Shown here piece after piece: positions 15,800 to 20,752 of a stretch of DNA of 20,752 nt. Position 1 is the first letter of the stretch; each line of letters starts with the position of its first letter. The stretch is from an uncultured Bacillota bacterium. Its GTDB lineage: Bacteria; Bacillota; Clostridia; Lachnospirales; Lachnospiraceae. Where the stretch lies: NCBI GenBank assembly GCA_905200905.1, contig CAJKMA010000051.1, positions 1 to 20,752 on the forward strand, given 5' to 3'. Made by a program: the position numbers and the translations under genes. Under the pieces are notes generated by a model. That model did no database searches and was not told the origin of the DNA. It was given only the letters and a program-made list of their open reading frames with translations.

Positions 15800-17029
15800 C
15801 TACTTATACAGATAGTTTTTGTATTCTGGCAATTCGATGGTAGTGCCATCAATCCACTGATAGCCTGTATTGATAAATCCATCATTTTCTAATCCCTGAT
15901 CTGCCCTTACGCCAGCCACAATGGTCGCATACCCCATACCATAAGGATTCTGCGCAAACATCCCCAATTCCGTGCCGTCCTTCACTGCTTTTATCTGCTT
16001 TTCTCCTGAATCAAATCCAATGACCTTAATTTCCTTATTAGAAGCATTTACAACATCCAACACTTGATTCACTGCTATCTCATTGGTACAGTAATAACCC
16101 TTAACCTCAGGATACAGTTTTAACACAGCTTCTGCCAGTTCAGACATACTGGTATCTTCATTTTCATAAGAAATATTTACTATTTCTATTTCTGGATGAT
16201 TTTTTTTCATCTCCTCTGTAAAACCTGAAACTCTTTTCTGACTGCTCTCTGAAGATTCTACGTGAGCCATAATGGCTACCTGCCCTTTCTCTCCAAGAGC
16301 CTCTGCCATCTTCCTGGCCGCATCCGTACCTGCCGCATAATTATCTGTAGCACAAACTGCATTTACCAGCTCACTTTCTACACCAGAATCCAATACGACA
16401 ACCGGAATACCATTTAGAGTAGCCTCCTCTACCTGGGGCTGACAAGATTCCATATCAATAGCAGCTAGGCACAAAATGGAAGGATTCTCTGAAAGCACAG
16501 CATCAATAATATTAATCTGGCTCTCCACATCAGTCTCATTTCCAGGTCCCTCAAAAGAAAGCTTAATTTTATCCTCTCCCTTGTAACCCATCTTCTCATT
16601 TAAATCTTTTACTGCAGCATCCATGCCTTTTTTTACATTCTTCCAGAATCCCGTTTTCGTATTCTTCACCACAACTGCAATACGACTTCCAGGCTCTGGA
16701 GTTAGCTCTTCCAGAGCTGTATAATCATGAGTACCTGCCTGGTCTTTTAAAACCTTCATAGTCAGATCTTCACTCATATTTTCCTCTGTTTTACTGTCTT
16801 CTTCCCCTGAAGACTTATTTTCATTTTTATCTGGCTCTTTATTCGTATCTTGGTCTTTTTTGTCTGTTTCTTCCTTTGTTTCTGATTCAGCCTGTTCTTT
16901 TTCTTTCCCGTCCTTTTCCTCTGCTGTATTCTTCTGGCTTTCCTCAGGTTCTGTCTTTTTGCTTCCGCATCCCACTATCACTCCAGTGGCAAGCATAATG
17001 CAAATCAACCCGATTATTGCTTTTTTCAT
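15800..17029 (-). CDS. Substrate-binding lipoprotein, sugar ABC transporter type (periplasmic-binding-protein-like I fold)
   Basis: A 409-residue lipoprotein. A signal peptide ends in lipobox IVGC, with Cys21 the expected lipidated residue. Residues about 24-88 form a long, low-complexity Lys/Glu/Asp tether. The rest (about 113-400) is a type I binding domain like RbsB: RIAVVVKNTKTGFWKNVKKG at its start, CLAAIDMESCQPQVEEA, VVVLDSGVES, CATDNYAAGTDAARKMAEAL and IKVIGFDSGEKQIKAVKDG. The expected job is to capture a sugar or similar small molecule outside the cell. No permease or ATPase gene is adjacent, so it either serves a transporter elsewhere or acts as a sensor. A GTG two bases from the AGG-like site opens the frame at 17032; the ATG at 17029 is better spaced. 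Confidence 0.9.
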   Translation of the reverse strand: MKKAIIGLICIMLATGVIVGCGSKKTEPEESQKNTAEEKDGKEKEQAESETKEETDKKDQDTNKEPDKNENKSSGEEDSKTEENMSEDLTMKVLKDQAGTHDYTALEELTPEPGSRIAVVVKNTKTGFWKNVKKGMDAAVKDLNEKMGYKGEDKIKLSFEGPGNETDVESQINIIDAVLSENPSILCLAAIDMESCQPQVEEATLNGIPVVVLDSGVESELVNAVCATDNYAAGTDAARKMAEALGEKGQVAIMAHVESSESSQKRVSGFTEEMKKNHPEIEIVNISYENEDTSMSELAEAVLKLYPEVKGYYCTNEIAVNQVLDVVNASNKEIKVIGFDSGEKQIKAVKDGTELGMFAQNPYGMGYATIVAGVRADQGLENDGFINTGYQWIDGTTIELPEYKNYLYK

Positions 17030-17080
17030 CACTTTACCTGCCCTTTACACATTCTTATCCTAGAATTTAACTACGCTTCC

Positions 17081-17108
17081 ATTATACACGAAACCTTTCA
17101 TTAGTCCA
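17081..17108 (-). promoter_or_regulatory. Possible promoter of the binding-protein gene
   Basis: On the minus strand a perfect TATAAT (17086-17081) with TGGACT (17108-17103) 16 bp upstream as a weak -35. It lies about 50 bases before the start codon in the gap after the AI-2E-family gene. Confidence 0.5.
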
Positions 17109-17146
17109 GACCCATTGAGTGTGTTTATAAAGTTTTCATATATTCC

Positions 17147-18184
17147 TTATCTCTCAAACACATCTATACAGGTATAAATTCCATAGAAGAGCAGAGCTGA
17201 AAACGGTCCAAGCACAAAACCAAAACTTCCATAAAGAACGATTCCTAAATATACACTAAGAAGTACCAAAAGCGGTGATACACCTACATGATTTCCAATA
17301 AGTCTTGGCTCCATAAATTGTCTAATAATGGCAGTAAGAAGATACAAAAGAAAAAATCCCACTCCCAGCATAACTTTTCCCTGAAGTAAAAAGAAAAGCC
17401 CGACTGGCACAAAAAAAAGTCCGGTTCCTAATACTGGAAATGCATCCAATACTCCCACGGTCAATCCTAAAACGAAAAAATGCTTCACTCTCAAAAAACC
17501 CAAACCAACAATACAAACCAGACAGACTACAACCATAATTTTCACTTGCGCTTTCCAATACTCTCTTACTGTTCTACGAAAATCTTTTACCACTTCCATT
17601 AATTTTTTGTAAAAAATCCTCTGCTCCAAAAAGGCCTTTATTTTCCCACGTTCTTGTAAAAACAAAATTGCAGAAACAATAGAAAGCATCACCATACCGA
17701 TTCCCAGTACGCAAGTATAGACAGAATGAATTGCTGTTTCCACACCTGACTCCTGCTTCCACATATAAGTACACAATGTCTCCAACTGTTGATAAATATA
17801 GCCACTGCTTTTCTCTGCTGGAATCCCCACCATATGCTCTACTCCTTGACAGCAATGTTCAATAAGCTCCTCTGTTTCCTTCCGTAAGGCCGGAATATAC
17901 TGAATACAATCTCCTGCTTTTTCGGCTAAAAACTCTGCTCCCCAAAAAAGAATTGCAAAAATCAACAACGTAAACATTAAAATCAAAACACTTCCTATAG
18001 CACATTCCGAAAAATGTAATTTTTTATTTAAACTTCGGTTTGCCAAATAGGAAGCAGCTGGATGAACGGCTTCCGACAGTAAAAAGCCCACAAAAAACGG
18101 AAACATCACAGGAAGAATATACTTTACACCCAAAAATACTCCTACTGCTGTTCCCGCTATGATTCCTGCTTTTTTCCAATCCAT
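17147..18184 (-). CDS. AI-2E family (UPF0118/PerM-like) membrane protein, possibly YtvI-like
   Basis: A membrane protein of about 345 residues with seven or eight predicted helices and a large polar region in the middle. The C-terminal signature is typical of the family: LDAFPVLGTGLFFVPVG, then IIRQFMEPRLIGNHVGVSPL and GSFGFVLGPFSALL. Members transport varied substrates; autoinducer export gives the name but is not established for most. In spore formers the relative YtvI acts in sporulation, and this protein's size fits, but I cannot separate the possibilities. The frame opens at an ATG at 18199 with no ribosome binding site; GGGGGA, seven bases before the ATG at 18184, favours the later start. 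A 13-base palindrome, AAGTTTTAAACTT (18205-18217), lies just upstream. Confidence 0.88.
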   Translation of the reverse strand: MDWKKAGIIAGTAVGVFLGVKYILPVMFPFFVGFLLSEAVHPAASYLANRSLNKKLHFSECAIGSVLILMFTLLIFAILFWGAEFLAEKAGDCIQYIPALRKETEELIEHCCQGVEHMVGIPAEKSSGYIYQQLETLCTYMWKQESGVETAIHSVYTCVLGIGMVMLSIVSAILFLQERGKIKAFLEQRIFYKKLMEVVKDFRRTVREYWKAQVKIMVVVCLVCIVGLGFLRVKHFFVLGLTVGVLDAFPVLGTGLFFVPVGLFFLLQGKVMLGVGFFLLYLLTAIIRQFMEPRLIGNHVGVSPLLVLLSVYLGIVLYGSFGFVLGPFSALLFYGIYTCIDVFER

Positions 18185-18260
18185 CCTCTGTTCCCCCATA
18201 CTTTAAGTTTTAAACTTCACCACTTTTTCCTTACTCATAGTATGGTAAAACAAAATTTTC

Positions 18261-18929
18261 TTATACTATAGGAAAATTTCCAACAGGCTCTGTCTGGAAT
18301 TCCATTTTTTTCTTTGTCCTGGGATGACAAAAAGATAATTTATAAGAACATAAAGAAAGTGACTGTTGTTGATTTTTACTATTGGAATGATACTTCACAT
18401 CTCCAAAAATAGGCATTCCCGCATGAGCCAACTGAACTCTGATTTGATGATGTCTTCCAGTTTCCAGCTTAATCTCCAAAAGTGTTCCTTTTTCCGTTTC
18501 TTTGATTTTTTTATAAAATAATTTTGCCTGCTTGCTTCCAGGCGTTTTTCTTTCTACCACCCTGGAACAATTATTTTTAGTATCCTTCTCCAGTTCATCT
18601 ATTAAACACCCCTCTTCATCTTCTGGATATCCCTCTACATATGCCAGATACCGCTTCTCAAATTTTCCTTGCTGCATCTGTTTACTAAGACTTCCAGCAC
18701 TCTCCTGATTTTTTGCAAACACCAAAAGCCCTTGCACCGGCTGATCCAAACGATGTATCACCCCAATATAAGGTTTTTCACCTTTTCTCACTCTATAAGT
18801 CTTCAAGGCACTCTCCATATCCATGCTTCCAAGCCTTTTGCTCTGAACTGGAAACCCTGCCGGTTTCCTGCATACAAATATATCCTTATCCTCGAATAAA
18901 ATCATTTCTTCTATATTGATAACATTCAT
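18261..18929 (-). CDS. RluA-family pseudouridine synthase (no S4 domain)
   Basis: A 222-residue RNA modification enzyme that should convert uridine to pseudouridine in rRNA or tRNA. The catalytic motif is VIHRLDQPVQGLLVFAK with Asp62 as nucleophile. The second signature is TLLEIKLETGRHHQIRVQLA, followed by GMPIFGDVKY. The N-terminus goes straight into the catalytic domain, so the S4 RNA-binding domain of RluC/RluD types is missing. The usual HRLDxxTSG is replaced by HRLDQPVQG; I have the impression this variant occurs in Clostridia, but I have not checked. The ribosome binding site is weak (GGGAG far upstream, AGAG close by), so the start is less certain than the identity. The target base is unknown. 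Confidence 0.9.
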   Translation of the reverse strand: MNVINIEEMILFEDKDIFVCRKPAGFPVQSKRLGSMDMESALKTYRVRKGEKPYIGVIHRLDQPVQGLLVFAKNQESAGSLSKQMQQGKFEKRYLAYVEGYPEDEEGCLIDELEKDTKNNCSRVVERKTPGSKQAKLFYKKIKETEKGTLLEIKLETGRHHQIRVQLAHAGMPIFGDVKYHSNSKNQQQSLSLCSYKLSFCHPRTKKKMEFQTEPVGNFPIV

Positions 18930-18970
18930 AGCTACTCTGTCTTTCTCTTGTCTCCCTCATTTTTTCTCAC

Positions 18971-18979
18971 AGTATAGCA
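18971..18979 (-). promoter_or_regulatory. Possible extended -10 promoter of the pseudouridine synthase gene
   Basis: The minus strand reads TGCTATACT, a TGnTATAnT extended -10, about 42 bases before the start codon. No convincing -35 box accompanies it. Confidence 0.4.
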
Positions 18980-18990
18980 CGAAAAATGAA

Positions 18991-19029
18991 CAACCGCTAT
19001 ATCTATTTTCTTAATGGATATAACGGTTG
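18991..19029 (-). terminator. Hairpin, likely a terminator at the end of the gene-poor stretch
   Basis: CAACCGcTATATC (18991-19003) pairs with GATATAaCGGTTG (19017-19029): 12 pairs and one mismatch around a 13-base loop. On the minus strand it is followed by TTCATTTTTC. It would end any transcript coming from the promoter at 20018-20046. Its flank GAACAACCG repeats the motif found at the ends of the toxin RNAs. Confidence 0.6.
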
Positions 19030-19308
19030 CTCTAATGTTCTGCGTTATTCAATTTTTTATTCCTTTCTTTATTAACTTCTAAATTGACATTTATTAGTTA
19101 AATTATCTTCAGTTTACGCTTCCTTTCTAAGTATTTTTTATATAATCTTTCCAAATTTTGAAAATTAATATATTTTGTTGCTTAGAAACGATATTTAATT
19201 TTTATTATTTTATAAAACATATTCAATATGTTTTTCTATCTTTTTCGTCCCTCTTTTATAAATTCTTATGGTCTACCTTCGGAATTCATTGAAAGTTTTC
19301 ATATCAAT

Positions 19309-19975
19309 CTATGTGGAATAATAAAAAGTTTCTAACAAGTAGTTCCGTCTATCTTGTTTTTCAGATATTTCTTTATACCATTCTTCTAAATATAACGAAT
19401 CTTTTCAGATTCTCGAATACAACAGGCCTATTTCACGAATACAACTCATCATACTATTTATGTTATATTTGAAAGTATGTATAAATACTTTATCTTTTTA
19501 AAATATATTTCTTTACATATATTTTAAAATCTTTCTATTACGTTTGTGGTAATCATTCAATATGAGGACATTTTTGATATGAACCTGAATCTCTTCTTAA
19601 TTTATTCTCCGGATTTCTTCCGTTATTAGGTAGCTCAGGCCTTTCTAAGGGGCTTATGCCTTACCACTCTCATATTGATAATTTGATTCATCCGTTCCCA
19701 TTGGACTGTACCTCCTTATCAAGTTCAAACGTAACACCTTTTTTTACTTATTTATAGGTTCCTTTGTAATTTATAATAGTAATTAAAATTACTGGCTTCT
19801 ATAATTTCTTTTTCATTACGTTATCCTTAGTACTTTGGTTTTATTATTATTTATCTTATTCTGTATTCTCCATACACCTAAAGTATAATAAGTAATAAAT
19901 CTTTTGTACTTTGTAGCCATCTTCAAAATTGATTTCTCGTCTCAAATTTTGAAATGGATGTGATGTAATATTGAA
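19309..19975 (-). pseudogene. Decayed protein-coding region(s), unidentified
   Basis: No intact gene longer than about 40 codons is present here, but the minus strand holds protein-like fragments in different frames. They are: 19975-19856 (39 codons, containing NLRREINFEDGYKVQKIYYL); 19701-19654 (15 codons from an ATG with AAGGAGG nine bases upstream, MGTDESNYQYESGKA); 19660-19553 in another frame (35 codons, with PLERPELPNNGRNPENKLRR); and 19452-19309 (46 codons interrupted by one TGA, with YLEEWYKEISEKQDRRNYLL). Broken frames, a surviving ribosome binding site and an upstream promoter point to one or more recently inactivated genes. I do not recognise the family. A set of very small real genes, or a structured RNA around 19590-19720 where GC content rises, are alternatives. 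Confidence 0.4.
19496..19529. repeat. Perfect 13-bp inverted repeat in AT-rich DNA
   Basis: TTTTAAAATATAT (19496-19508) and ATATATTTTAAAA (19517-19529) flank an 8-base spacer. It has no GC clamp, so it would be a poor terminator. It could be a protein-binding site or simply a product of AT-rich drift. Confidence 0.6.
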
Positions 19976-20017
19976 TTATCTTTTGTTTGATAAGGTGTTT
20001 TGTTTTTTGTTGATATT

Positions 20018-20046
20018 ATAATAACACCCTCTCCTTAATTTGTCAA
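20018..20046 (-). promoter_or_regulatory. Strong minus-strand promoter with no intact gene behind it
   Basis: A perfect TTGACA (20046-20041), exactly 17 bp, then TATTAT (20023-20018). Predicted transcription starts near 20011 and runs into the gene-poor stretch toward the hairpin at 18991-19029. It follows the aconitase terminator, so it is not the tail of that operon. Confidence 0.65.
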
Positions 20047-20193
20047 TAACTTTTTCAAAAAAAGTTTTATTTTTTTATTACTATACTTTTATCTTTGTTT
20101 ATGCTGTGAATTATATGTATTTTTATATAATTTTCACACAATTCTTTCTTTCAAAAAAATTATAAAACTTAAACATTTACAGTATAAAAAAAC

Positions 20194-20228
20194 AAGCCTG
20201 ACAAAGCACATTCTCGCTTTTCAGGCTT
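20194..20228 (-). terminator. Terminator of the aconitase-family gene
   Basis: AAGCCTGA (20194-20201) pairs with TCAGGCTT (20221-20228), with an inner AAAGC/GCTTT stem. On the minus strand it is followed by GTTTTTTTA. It begins 18 bases after the stop codon. Confidence 0.9.
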
Positions 20229-20246
20229 ATTTTTATAAAGAAACTA

Positions 20247-20752
20247 TTATCTTCCTGCTCTGTAATAGTTGATCAGACATCCATCCAGGATAATCTGTCT
20301 CTCATCCGGTGTCATTTCTCCCAATTTAAGTGTAAATTCTTTCAGAGTATCCCCTGCCACATATGCCTTTAGCTCTTTGGCATTGTTTTCAATGGCAGTC
20401 TTAACCCCAGGAATAAAGAGATAATCTCCATTTTTGAAAGGCAATTCTCCTTCCTGAATCAGAAATGGAAGCATGCCCCAGTTCATCAGATTAGAGCGGT
20501 ATCTCTTGGTTGCGTATTCATTGGCAATATTTGCCCAGCCGCCCAGAACCTTCTGACAGGATGCTGCCTGCTCTCTTGCGGAACCATCCCCTGGCTTCAC
20601 AGCAAAAATGGTACTTCCGATTCCGGTATTTTCGTTATTAATATCTGCATAAACTTTCTTCACTTGCTCCAGGGCTTTTCCCACTTCTTCCACGGCCTCT
20701 CCCGGATTGCTTCCCGCTTCTCTGGCTTTTTCTGCCTTCTGAATTTCCTTGG
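20247..20752 (-). CDS. Aconitate hydratase/aconitase-family hydratase, C-terminal part (cut by window edge)
   Basis: About 168 codons of the 3' end are present; the frame stays open to the window edge, so the start lies outside. What remains is the C-terminal swivel domain of the aconitase superfamily: GGWANIANEYATKRYRSNLM, then NWGMLPFLIQEGELPFKNGD, ending CLINYYRAGR. The enzyme would interconvert citrate and isocitrate or a close analogue; in fermentative Clostridia this usually feeds glutamate synthesis. The Cys ligands of the Fe-S cluster lie upstream and cannot be checked here. GTG 20693 is an internal codon, not a start: the residues before it (KAREAGSNPGEAVEEVGK) continue the protein. 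Confidence 0.82.
   Translation of the reverse strand, partial: KEIQKAEKAREAGSNPGEAVEEVGKALEQVKKVYADINNENTGIGSTIFAVKPGDGSAREQAASCQKVLGGWANIANEYATKRYRSNLMNWGMLPFLIQEGELPFKNGDYLFIPGVKTAIENNAKELKAYVAGDTLKEFTLKLGEMTPDERQIILDGCLINYYRAGR

Noticed and set aside
19321..19450. CGAATACAAC direct repeats as a CRISPR or attachment site
   Set aside because: There are only two copies, 22 bases apart, inside a decayed coding stretch; no array, integrase or tRNA is present.
1..20752. Insertion sequences, phage genes, CRISPR arrays, tRNA or rRNA genes
   Set aside because: I saw no transposase, integrase or phage protein, no regular spacer array and no tRNA- or rRNA-like sequence.

Overview
The window looks like a chromosomal segment of a low-GC Gram-positive gut anaerobe. 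Lachnospiraceae (a Blautia-like genus) is my best guess, inferred from AGGAGG-type ribosome binding sites, AT-rich intergenic DNA, a bacterial V-type ATPase operon and a small GH2 enzyme. I could not run a database search. Almost every gene is on the minus strand, so transcription runs from high to low coordinates. The one clear plus-strand gene is a 30-residue toxin-like peptide.

Layout, left to right. 1-3300: a catabolic cluster holding the first codons of an unidentified gene (perhaps a transporter), a GH2 glycoside hydrolase and a DUF2804 protein, with a terminator after the GH2 gene. 3276-3610: a compact, apparently complete type I toxin-antitoxin locus, with a hydrophobic 30-aa peptide, a convergent antisense RNA, a promoter for each and overlapping terminators. 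3685-6834: a three-gene operon with its own promoter, encoding a multi-pass membrane protein, a radical SAM/SPASM-like enzyme and a secreted, membrane-anchored DUF2207-like protein whose tail carries five Cys-Ala repeats. I read this as a candidate peptide-modification system. 6853-15660: a complete nine-gene V-type ATPase operon in the order G/H-I-K-E-C-F-A-B-D, the ntp order of Enterococcus hirae, from a near-consensus promoter to a hairpin terminator. Its proteolipid keeps all five residues that bind Na+ in E. hirae NtpK. 15728-18980: an orphan sugar-type binding lipoprotein, an AI-2E-family membrane protein and an RluA-family pseudouridine synthase. 18990-20190: about 1.2 kb of AT-rich DNA without an intact gene, but with a good minus-strand promoter, several protein-like fragments in different frames and a hairpin at the far end. 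20194-20752: the C-terminal part of an aconitase-family hydratase with its terminator.

How they fit together. The V-ATPase genes make one rotary ion pump: A3B3 catalytic head, D/F rotor shaft, C (d) connector, E and G/H stators, I (a) and K (c) membrane ring. The radical SAM trio is separated from the pump genes by a terminator and a fresh promoter, so it should be an independent unit. Several true starts differ from the longest ORF, because ribosome binding sites and promoters point to TTG or internal ATG codons (subunits G/H, I, C and D; the radical SAM enzyme; the binding protein; the AI-2E protein).
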